From GCA-020352575 sp041635475 (lineage in GTDB: Bacteria; Actinomycetota; Acidimicrobiia; Spongiisociales; JAENVV01): a stretch of 39,336 nt of DNA. The notes beneath the pieces were generated by a model, which was given only the letters and a program-made list of their open reading frames with translations, was not told the origin of the DNA and did no database searches. The translations under genes and the position numbers were made by a program. This document shows positions 16,638 through 23,304 of the stretch, piece after piece (the stretch's first letter is position 1; every line of letters starts with the position of its first letter). The stretch lies in the NCBI GenBank assembly GCA_041635475.1, contig JBFKVA010000012.1, positions 1 to 39,336 of the forward strand, read 5' to 3'.

Positions 16638-17027
16638 CTAGTACTCGACGTCCATGGTGGCGGTGGCGGCTCCCCATTGGCTCACGATGTTCTGGTGCAT
16701 CATGAGAACGGCGAGGTTGCCCCCCACCTTGATCTTGCCGGTCATGAAGGCCATCTGCGTGTTGAGATCCCCCTTGGCGATCCCGGCCATCGTCTCCAGG
16801 TTGGAGGTCACCGACACGTCGGCGCCGTCGAGTTCACCCTTGGCCAGCGTGGCGGCCCCGCCGACGACGCTCATGTAGTACGTGAGTTCACCGCCGTTGT
16901 CCCCGTCGGTGACGACGAACTGGACCCCGAGGTCCTTGCCGGCGACTGCCTGCTGGAACCCGGCGTGGCCGGCCAGCGTCTCGTTGGCGTCGACGAACCA
17001 CTCGTCGCTCAGGAATGCCGTTGACAT
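16638..17027 (-). CDS. SCP2 sterol-binding domain protein
   Basis: A 129-residue single-domain SCP-2 family protein. The pattern GVQFVVTDGDNGGELTYYM, then ADVSVTSNLETMAGIAKGDLN, and the amphipathic MTGKIKVGGNLAVLM matches the lipid-binding SCP2 fold (the K-I-x-G-N-x-x-x-L helix is typical). Family members bind sterols, fatty acids or acyl-CoA; the ligand here is unknown. The ATG at 17027 has AGGAG 9 nt upstream. The 44-nt gap from sdhB contains TACGAT, a possible -10, so it may be transcribed both with sdh and alone. It ends at the bidirectional hairpin. Confidence 0.88.
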   Translation of the reverse strand: MSTAFLSDEWFVDANETLAGHAGFQQAVAGKDLGVQFVVTDGDNGGELTYYMSVVGGAATLAKGELDGADVSVTSNLETMAGIAKGDLNTQMAFMTGKIKVGGNLAVLMMHQNIVSQWGAATATMDVEY

Positions 17028-17071
17028 CGTGCGATCTCCTTTTTGATCAGTCGTTCAAGAATCGTAGCGGG

Positions 17072-17836
17072 CTAGTTCGTTTGTGACAGGAGGCGGCGGT
17101 TCTTGAACTTCGACCTCACGTAGTCACGGTTCATGAGGGCGATGAAGTCGATCGAGATCGACTGCGGGCACGCCGTCTCGCACTCACCGTAGTTCGTGCA
17201 GGACCCGAACCACCGATCCATCTCCTCCACCATCGCTTCGACTCGGGAGTAGCGCTCGGGCTGGCCCTGGGGGAGCAGGTTGAGGTGGGCGATCTTGGCC
17301 GCCGTGAAGAGGTGGGCCGCCCCGTTGGGGCAGGCGGCCACGCAGGCCCCGCACCCGATGCAGGCGGCGGCGTCCAGGGCCGTCTCCGCCACCGAGTGGG
17401 GAACCGGGATGAGGTTGGCGTCGGGTGCCGACCCGGTGTTCACCGAGATGTACCCGCCGGCGGCGACAATCGCATCGAGTTTCGATCGGTCGACGACGAG
17501 GTCCTTGATGAGGGGGAAGCCCGTCGCTCGCCACGGTTCGACCGTGATCGTCTCCCCATCGCGGAACTTGCGCATGTGGAGCTGGCAGGTGGCGGTGCCG
17601 AGCTGGGGGCCGTGGGGGACACCGTTGATGACGAGGCCGCATGTCCCGCAGATCCCCTCCCGGCAGTCGGATTCGGCCTCGAAGGGGACCTTTCCGGCGA
17701 GGACGAGGCGATCGTTGAGGATGTCCATCATTTCCAGGAACGACATCTCCTCGCTGATGTCCTCCATCGTGTGTTCCTCGAAGCGCCCGTCTGCATCGGG
17801 CCCGTCCTGGCGCCAGAGTCGAAGGGTGAGACGCAT
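17072..17836 (-). CDS. sdhB: Succinate dehydrogenase iron-sulfur subunit
   Basis: A 254-residue electron-transfer subunit of complex II. Three cluster motifs are in order: CREGICGTCG with a later Cys (2Fe-2S), CIGCGACVAACP (4Fe-4S) and the CTNYGECETACPQ region (3Fe-4S side). The start ATG at 17836 shares one base with the sdhA stop (TAATG), so translation is coupled. The open frame upstream lies within sdhA and is not used. It passes electrons from SdhA flavin to the quinone site of SdhC at the membrane. Confidence 0.96.
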   Translation of the reverse strand: MRLTLRLWRQDGPDADGRFEEHTMEDISEEMSFLEMMDILNDRLVLAGKVPFEAESDCREGICGTCGLVINGVPHGPQLGTATCQLHMRKFRDGETITVEPWRATGFPLIKDLVVDRSKLDAIVAAGGYISVNTGSAPDANLIPVPHSVAETALDAAACIGCGACVAACPNGAAHLFTAAKIAHLNLLPQGQPERYSRVEAMVEEMDRWFGSCTNYGECETACPQSISIDFIALMNRDYVRSKFKNRRLLSQTN

Positions 17837-19746
17837 TACTTGTAGCTCCTCTGGGTCAGGGCGACGTTCTCGAACTCGAGCTGCTCCTTGTGGAGGGTTT
17901 GGGGTCCGTCGTCGTTCCATTGCCATGCCGACACGTAGGCGTACTCGTCGTCGTTGCGTAGCGCTTCCCCCTCGGGTGTCTGCGACTCCGACCGGAAGTG
18001 TCCGCCGCACGACTCCCGGCGGTCGAGGGCGTCCCGGCACATGAGTTCCGCCAGCTCGAAGAAGTCGGCGACGCGCCCGGCCTTCTCGATCGAGCTGTTG
18101 AGGGTGTCGGCGGACCCGGGCACGTTGACGTCTGCGTAGAACTCGGCTTTGAGCGCCGGGATGTCCCGCAGCGCCCGCTCGAGGCCGTCCTCGTGGCGTT
18201 CCATGCCGCACTCGTCGATCATGATCTTGCCCAGTTCCCGGTGGAACCAGTCGACGGTGCGGGTTCCCTTCTTGGTGAGCCACATCGCGGTGCGATCGCG
18301 AACGGATTCCAGGGCCGTCGCGAACGCGGTGTCGTCGGTGGGTACCGGTTCGGTGTTGAGCCAGTCGGCCAGGTAGTTGCCGATGGTGTAGGGAATGACG
18401 AAGTACCCGTCGGCCAGGCCCTGCATGAGGGCCGAGGCGCCAAGGCGGTTGGCGCCGTGATCGGAGAAGTTCGCCTCACCGAGGGCGAACAACCCGGGAA
18501 CCGTCGTCATGAGGTCGTAGTCGACCCAGAGTCCCCCCATCGTGTAGTGGGGGGCCGGGTAGATCCTCATCGGCACGTGGTATGGGTTCTCGTCGGTGAT
18601 CCGTTCGTACATCTCGAAGAGGTTGCCGTAGCGGGCCTGGATGACGTCCGCCCCGAGTCGTTCGATCGCTTCGGCGAAGTCGAGGTACACCCCGTTCTTG
18701 AGAGGACCCACCCCGCGACCCTCGTCGCACACGGTCTTGGCGTTGCGGGAGGCGACGTCACGGGGCACGAGGTTGCCGAAGGCCGGGTATTTGCGCTCGA
18801 GGAAGTAATCGCGGTCGTCCTCGGGGATGTCGGCAGCGGCGCGCGTCTCGCCGGGGTCCTTGGGCACCCAGATACGCCCGTCGTTGCGGAGCGACTCCGA
18901 CATGAGCGTGAGCTTGGACTGGAACTCGTCGGAGCTGGGAATGCACGTGGGGTGGATCTGGGTGAAGCTGGCGTTGGCGAAGAACGCGCCTTTACGGTGG
19001 GCTCTCCATGCTGCCGTCGCATTGCAGTACATGGCGTTCGTGGACAGGTAGTAGACGTTCGAGTACCCCCCGGTGGCCAGGACGACGGCGTGGGCCGAGT
19101 GGGCGACGACCTCGCCGGTCACGAGGTTCCGGGTGACGATCCCCACGGCCCGCCCGTCCTTGACGACGACCTCGAGCATCTCTTCGCGCGTGCGGAGGTC
19201 GACGGTCCCGGCCTGTACCTGGCGCATGAGCGACTGGTAGGCCCCGATGAGGAGTTGCTGGCCGGTCTGGCCGCGGGCATAGAAGGTCCGTGAGACCTGG
19301 GCCCCGCCGAACGACCGGTTGTCGAGGAGGCCGGCGTAGTCGCGGGCGAACGGGACGCCCTGGGCGGTCGCCTGGTCGATGATGTTGAGGCTCACCTCGG
19401 CGAGGCGGTGGACGTTGGCCTCGCGGGAGCGGTAGTCGCCGCCCTTCACCGTGTCGTAGAAGAGGCGGTAGACCGAGTCGCCGTCGTTCTGGTAGTTCTT
19501 GGCGGCGTTGATGCCGCCCTGGGCCGCGATCGAGTGCGCCCGCCTGGCGGAGTCGTTGTAGGTGAACGCCTGGACGTTGTAGCCCAACTCCCCGAACGAT
19601 GCCGCAGCCGAGGCGCCGGCGAGCCCGGTCCCGACGACGATGATCCGGTACTTGCGCTTGTTGGCGGGGTTGACGAGCTTCGAGCTGAACTTGTGGTTCG
19701 TCCACTTGTCGGCGATGGGTCCAGCCGGGATCTTGGCGTCGAGCAT
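17836..19746 (-). CDS. sdhA: Succinate dehydrogenase flavoprotein subunit
   Basis: A 636-residue FAD subunit oxidising succinate to fumarate. Visible: VVGTGLAGASAAASFGELG (FAD dinucleotide fold), ARRAHSIAAQGGINAAKNY (the His that links FAD covalently), QIHPTCIPSSDEF and DHGANRLGASALMQGL (substrate-binding His/Arg regions). Length and the accompanying single cytochrome-b subunit are those of the B. subtilis/Bacteroidetes-type enzyme rather than the E. coli SdhCD type. The start ATG is one base after the sdhC stop (TGAGATG). Confidence 0.97.
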   Translation of the reverse strand: MLDAKIPAGPIADKWTNHKFSSKLVNPANKRKYRIIVVGTGLAGASAAASFGELGYNVQAFTYNDSARRAHSIAAQGGINAAKNYQNDGDSVYRLFYDTVKGGDYRSREANVHRLAEVSLNIIDQATAQGVPFARDYAGLLDNRSFGGAQVSRTFYARGQTGQQLLIGAYQSLMRQVQAGTVDLRTREEMLEVVVKDGRAVGIVTRNLVTGEVVAHSAHAVVLATGGYSNVYYLSTNAMYCNATAAWRAHRKGAFFANASFTQIHPTCIPSSDEFQSKLTLMSESLRNDGRIWVPKDPGETRAAADIPEDDRDYFLERKYPAFGNLVPRDVASRNAKTVCDEGRGVGPLKNGVYLDFAEAIERLGADVIQARYGNLFEMYERITDENPYHVPMRIYPAPHYTMGGLWVDYDLMTTVPGLFALGEANFSDHGANRLGASALMQGLADGYFVIPYTIGNYLADWLNTEPVPTDDTAFATALESVRDRTAMWLTKKGTRTVDWFHRELGKIMIDECGMERHEDGLERALRDIPALKAEFYADVNVPGSADTLNSSIEKAGRVADFFELAELMCRDALDRRESCGGHFRSESQTPEGEALRNDDEYAYVSAWQWNDDGPQTLHKEQLEFENVALTQRSYK

Positions 19747-19747
19747 C

Positions 19748-20482
19748 TCAGACCTCCTTCACGAGGCCGGCGAGGATGACGATGGGGAAGCTGAGGTTCC
19801 CGAGCACCACGATGGCCGTGAAGCCCTGGGCGAACCGCTGTCGGAGCGTGTTGAACCTCGGGTTGTTCCACCCCATGCTCTGGAAGAGGCTCCAGGCGCC
19901 GTGGTAGAGGTGGAACCCGAGGGCGAGGTTGGCGATGATGTAGAACGCCGCCACCCCGGCGCGGCTGAGGCTGGCGATCATGTTGTGCTGGATCTCCCCG
20001 GCGATGAAGTCCGGGTTGGCCCGTCCGAGCCCCCAGGTGAGGTCCGCCAGGTGGAAGATGACGAACGCGAGGACGAGCGGCCCGGTGAGGCGCATCGTCC
20101 TGGCCGCGTAGGTGGCCGCCTGGTAGTCCGGCTTGTGCTCGTAGCGGCCGGGCAGCGAGTCCGGGCTCTTGACGGTGAGGCTGATCATTGCCTCGACGTG
20201 GAGGGCGGCGGCGGCGATGAGTCCGACCCGCATGATCCACAGCGCCGCGTGGTGGGGGAGGAACGGCACGAGCAGTTCCCGCAGCCACTCCCCGTAGATG
20301 TCGATGTCGGGTACGCCGTCGACGGCCGGGAGATAGAACTTCAGGTTCCCGATGAGATGGAACAGGACGAATCCCATGAGGATGATGCCGGTGATCGCCA
20401 TCACCCACTTCTTGCCGACGGTCGTGCCGTAGAACTCGACGAACCAGTGACGACGTCGGGCCGGGGCCTCTGTGGCAGCCAA
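19748..20482 (-). CDS. sdhC: Succinate dehydrogenase cytochrome b subunit
   Basis: A 244-residue membrane anchor of the single-subunit (b558-like) class. Five membrane segments carry spaced histidines that could ligate two hemes (for example VLFHLIGNLKFYL, ALHVEAMISL, FVIFHLADLTWGL, LGFHLYHGAW). It begins with TTG at 20482, preceded by AGGAG at 6 nt; no ATG or GTG fits before the first helix. It is first in sdhCAB, with 1-nt and overlapping junctions. A CATACT at 20517-20522 on the minus strand is a weak candidate -10. It is divergent from whiB. Confidence 0.93.
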   Translation of the reverse strand: MAATEAPARRRHWFVEFYGTTVGKKWVMAITGIILMGFVLFHLIGNLKFYLPAVDGVPDIDIYGEWLRELLVPFLPHHAALWIMRVGLIAAAALHVEAMISLTVKSPDSLPGRYEHKPDYQAATYAARTMRLTGPLVLAFVIFHLADLTWGLGRANPDFIAGEIQHNMIASLSRAGVAAFYIIANLALGFHLYHGAWSLFQSMGWNNPRFNTLRQRFAQGFTAIVVLGNLSFPIVILAGLVKEV

Positions 20483-20567
20483 GAGCGACTCCTATGCAGC
20501 GAAGGTTGTCCCGCCAAGTATGGCAGGGCAGGCCAGGGGGGTATTCAGCACCAGGGCCTGACCCCGC

Positions 20568-20596
20568 TTGACACCGCGCGCGCGCTGGGTCACAAT
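20568..20596 (+). promoter_or_regulatory. whiB promoter (TTGACA-N17-CACAAT)
   Basis: A consensus -35 TTGACA (20568-20573), a 17-bp spacer and -10 CACAAT (20591-20596) predict a start near 20603, giving a leader of about 24 nt with AAGGA before the GTG. It is the best classical sigma-70 promoter I found in the window. Confidence 0.6.
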
Positions 20597-20603
20597 TGCA
20601 GGG

Positions 20604-20615
20604 TTGTAATTACAA
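20604..20615 (+). promoter_or_regulatory. Palindrome at the whiB transcription start
   Basis: TTGTAATTACAA is a perfect 12-bp palindrome, AT-rich in a GC-rich setting. It sits at the predicted +1 and touches the AAGGA ribosome binding site, which is the position expected for a repressor operator. Confidence 0.45.
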
Positions 20616-20626
20616 GGATGTAAGAC

Positions 20627-20923
20627 GTGGTTGCAGAGAGGGTATTCGGGGACCAGGTCGGCGAGTTGCTGGAGCTGATCGACCTGGCCTGGCAGGACGC
20701 GGCGAATTGCACGGGGGCCAACGCCGACCTCTTCTTCCCCGAACGGGGCGCTTCCACCAGGAGGGCCAAGCAGATCTGTGGGGAGTGCGACGTGCTCGTC
20801 GAGTGCCTCGAGTACGCGATAGCCAACGGCGAGAAGTTCGGCATCTGGGGAGGGCTCTCGGAGCGGGAGCGTCGCCGCATCCGCAAGGAGCGCGCCATCC
20901 AACGCCAGCGGCGGGCCGTCTAG
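20627..20923 (+). CDS. WhiB-family iron-sulfur transcription regulator
   Basis: A 98-residue Wbl protein. Four cysteines (C28, C51, C54, C60) have the C-x(n)-C-x2-C-x5-C spacing that holds a 4Fe-4S cluster. FGIWGG is the conserved turn, and the basic RRRIRKERAIQRQRR tail binds DNA. Wbl proteins act with the primary sigma factor as redox- or NO-sensitive regulators and occur only in actinobacteria and their phages. The start is the GTG at 20627, with AAGGA about 9 nt upstream. It is expressed from the TTGACA/CACAAT promoter, divergent from sdhCAB. Which Wbl subgroup (WhiB1, WhiB2 and so on) cannot be settled here. Confidence 0.95.
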   Translation: MVAERVFGDQVGELLELIDLAWQDAANCTGANADLFFPERGASTRRAKQICGECDVLVECLEYAIANGEKFGIWGGLSERERRRIRKERAIQRQRRAV

Positions 20924-20951
20924 GGGCGGTCCCGGGCCGGGGGCAGCGAAC

Positions 20952-20957
20952 TAGATT
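20952..20957 (+). promoter_or_regulatory. Candidate -10 of the gene at 20987 (TAGATT)
   Basis: TAGATT lies 29 nt before the ATG at 20987, leaving a short leader with CAGGAG as RBS. No clear -35 was seen. Confidence 0.3.
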
Positions 20958-20986
20958 CGTTCCCACACGGACCCCAGGAGCATTCA

Positions 20987-21895
20987 ATGGAGTACATCGG
21001 CTATGCGCTCGTCGTTGTCGGCATTGCGGCGATCGCATACGGCCTTCTCGCCTCCCGTCGCCGGGCCGGCGGCGACGCGTCTGCGCCACCAGCCGAACCC
21101 GGCGACGTGTCGGACACGGATGCCCGCGTGCGGCCCTCGGTCTCGGAGTTCCACGTTCGAGGGGAGCAGGCCGTGGTGACGTTCGATGTCCCACTGCCGG
21201 CCGGGGGTCCCGATCCGGTCCTCACGGAGCTTCTCAAGTATGAGGCCGTGGAGGTGCTCAGGGCCAAGGCCGCCTCGCTGCCGATCGACCAGGTGAAGTC
21301 CGTTCGTGTCCTGGCCGGCGCCACCACGGTGGGAACGGTCACGCTCCCCTCGGCCGGGGTGCTTCCCCCCGAGATGGAGCCCCCGGTCGGCCTTCGCCTC
21401 GGTGAGGCCGACGACCCGCTCAGTCACACCCTGGGCGCCCACGTCGATCCCTCGACGGCCGGGGCCCCAGCCTCGGACGCCCTCCGCCCGCTCGCAGCCG
21501 AGCTACGAATCCCGGCGTCCCTCGACGCCGGACTGCGAGCGATCGGGGTCGACACGCAGGCCGCCGACGCCCCGGAGCTCGTACGCGGGCTGATCGGCCT
21601 CCACCGGTACGCGTTGGAGGCCAAGGACGACCGGACGTACCTGGCCCGCAAGGGCGGGGTGACGACGTTCGTTCGGGACATCGCCCACGGAGCGGGTGAC
21701 CACCCGGAGCTCGACGACACCGAGATCCGCAGGTTCGTCGCCGAGTTCATCCAGTCGGGGGCAGACCGCGGCTTGCTCGTCACCGCCAAGTACGCGCCGT
21801 ACTCGATCTACGAGCGGGAACGACTCGAGCCTCGCATCCAGTTCGTGTCCCGGGAACGACTCCAAGCGTTCGTCGACCGCATGGCTACGAGCTGA
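20987..21895 (+). CDS. Hypothetical membrane-anchored protein
   Basis: A 302-residue protein with one N-terminal membrane helix (YIGYALVVVGIAAIAYGLLA) followed by RRR, so the large remainder is probably cytoplasmic. After a Pro/Ala-rich linker comes a mixed domain (ELLKYEAVEVLRAKAASL, then VRVLAGATTVGTVTLP). A C-terminal domain with KGGVTTFVRDIAHG and DRGLLVTAKYAPYSIYERE resembles a nucleotide- or nucleic-acid-binding fold only loosely. I recognise no family. The RBS (AGGAG) is well spaced before the ATG. It is co-oriented with whiB upstream and phoH 94 nt downstream. Confidence 0.75.
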   Translation: MEYIGYALVVVGIAAIAYGLLASRRRAGGDASAPPAEPGDVSDTDARVRPSVSEFHVRGEQAVVTFDVPLPAGGPDPVLTELLKYEAVEVLRAKAASLPIDQVKSVRVLAGATTVGTVTLPSAGVLPPEMEPPVGLRLGEADDPLSHTLGAHVDPSTAGAPASDALRPLAAELRIPASLDAGLRAIGVDTQAADAPELVRGLIGLHRYALEAKDDRTYLARKGGVTTFVRDIAHGAGDHPELDDTEIRRFVAEFIQSGADRGLLVTAKYAPYSIYERERLEPRIQFVSRERLQAFVDRMATS

Positions 21896-21989
21896 AGCTC
21901 GCTCGTCCAGGCCGACGTCGGCCGCAAATGCTTGGAGAATCCCGCGTCGGGTGGTTCCCTATGGGCGTCCCGACGACCGAAGGATCCGA

Positions 21990-23300
21990 GTGAGCAAGAC
22001 CTACGTCCTCGACACCTGTGTCCTTCTCGCCGACCCCCACGCCCTGCTCCGCTTCGATGAACACCATGTGGTGCTTCCGCTCATCGTCGTCGAGGAGCTC
22101 GACACGAAGAAGACCCGGATGGACGAGATCGGAGCCAACGCCCGATCCGCGCTCCGGCTCCTCGAGGACCTGGGGGCCTCGAGGTCGGGCGGACTGTCGG
22201 AGCCGGCGTCCCTGCCCGGGGGTGGGGACCTGCGTATCGAGATGAACGGGGTCTTCTCCGACCGCTTGCCCGAGATCTTCGACGCGTCCCGCCCCGACAA
22301 TCGGATCCTCTCGACCTGCCTCAACCTCGCGGCCGGTGGCGACCAGCCGGTGCTCGTCACCAAGGACACAGCGCTGCGAATCAAGGGTGCGCAGCTCCAC
22401 CTCGAGGTGGATGACTACCGGGGGGACACCGCCCAGGTCGATGAGCTCTACTCGGGGGTCACGGAGGTCGACGTGGGCAGCCCGGCGATCGACCGCTTCT
22501 TCGTCGACGACAAACTCGTCCTGGAAGGCGTCTCTGCCGTCCTCAATCAATTCGTCATCCTGCGGGCGGGGCCGTCGCAGTCGGCGTTGGGTCGTATCGT
22601 GCAGACCGAACCGGCCGTCGTCATCTCTCGCGTCGGTACCGGCCGACACATGTTCGGCATCGAACCCAAGAACCTTCGCCAGATCTTCGCCACCGATCTG
22701 CTCATGGATCCCGACCTGCCGGCTGTGTCTCTCATGGGCATGGCGGGCGCCGGCAAGACGTTCCTGGCCCTGGCGGCCGGGCTCGAGCAGGTCATCGAGC
22801 AGCAGCGCTACCGCAAGGTCGCGGTGTACCGGCCCCTCGTGGCCGTCGGCCGCCAGGAGGTCGGGTACCTCCCCGGAGACCTCGACGAGAAGCTCACGCC
22901 GTGGATGGCGGCCGTCCACGACAACCTCCACGCCCTGTTCTCGAATCTCCCGCCCGAGGAGGCCCGGAACATCGTCGATGACCTCGTCTCCCGGGGCGAG
23001 ATCGAGATGTCCTCGGTGACCTACCTCAGGGGCCGGTCCATCACCGGGGAGTTCGTGATCATCGACGAAGCGCAGAACCTGGAGCTGTCCACGCTCAAGG
23101 TCATCCTCACGAGGATCGGGAAGGACTCGAAGGTGGTGTTGTGCGGTGACCTCACGCAGGTCGACAACCCGTACATCTCGCCCTACGGAGGCATGGCGGC
23201 ACTCATCGAGAAGCTCAAGGGAACAGAGCTGTTCGGTCACATCACGCTCGAGCGCTCACTCAGGAGTCCGCTGGCCGAGGCCGCCGCCCGGATGCTGTAG
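21990..23300 (+). CDS. PIN domain-PhoH family ATPase (PhoH2 type)
   Basis: A 436-residue fusion. The N-terminal PIN domain (about residues 1-140) has the acidic nuclease residues: TYVLDTCVLL, VEELD, RPDNRIL and LVTKDTALRIKG. The C-terminal PhoH ATPase has Walker A GMAGAGKTFLA, Walker B FVIIDEAQN, and LCGDLTQVDNPY. PIN-PhoH (PhoH2) proteins of mycobacteria are reported to be RNA helicase/ribonucleases; the target RNA here is unknown. It starts with GTG at 21990, with GAAGGA about 8 nt upstream; in-frame codons further upstream lie inside the preceding gene. It converges on topA with a 4-nt gap. Confidence 0.93.
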   Translation: MSKTYVLDTCVLLADPHALLRFDEHHVVLPLIVVEELDTKKTRMDEIGANARSALRLLEDLGASRSGGLSEPASLPGGGDLRIEMNGVFSDRLPEIFDASRPDNRILSTCLNLAAGGDQPVLVTKDTALRIKGAQLHLEVDDYRGDTAQVDELYSGVTEVDVGSPAIDRFFVDDKLVLEGVSAVLNQFVILRAGPSQSALGRIVQTEPAVVISRVGTGRHMFGIEPKNLRQIFATDLLMDPDLPAVSLMGMAGAGKTFLALAAGLEQVIEQQRYRKVAVYRPLVAVGRQEVGYLPGDLDEKLTPWMAAVHDNLHALFSNLPPEEARNIVDDLVSRGEIEMSSVTYLRGRSITGEFVIIDEAQNLELSTLKVILTRIGKDSKVVLCGDLTQVDNPYISPYGGMAALIEKLKGTELFGHITLERSLRSPLAEAAARML

Positions 23301-23304
23301 GTCG

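Noticed and set aside
17998..19293. 431-codon frame antisense to sdhA
   Set aside because: No family resemblance, biased composition, fully covered by sdhA.
21910..21923. Palindrome GGCCGACGTCGGCC after the gene at 20987 as a terminator or operator
   Set aside because: Entirely GC-rich with no T run and no spacer loop; such palindromes are common by chance in this composition.
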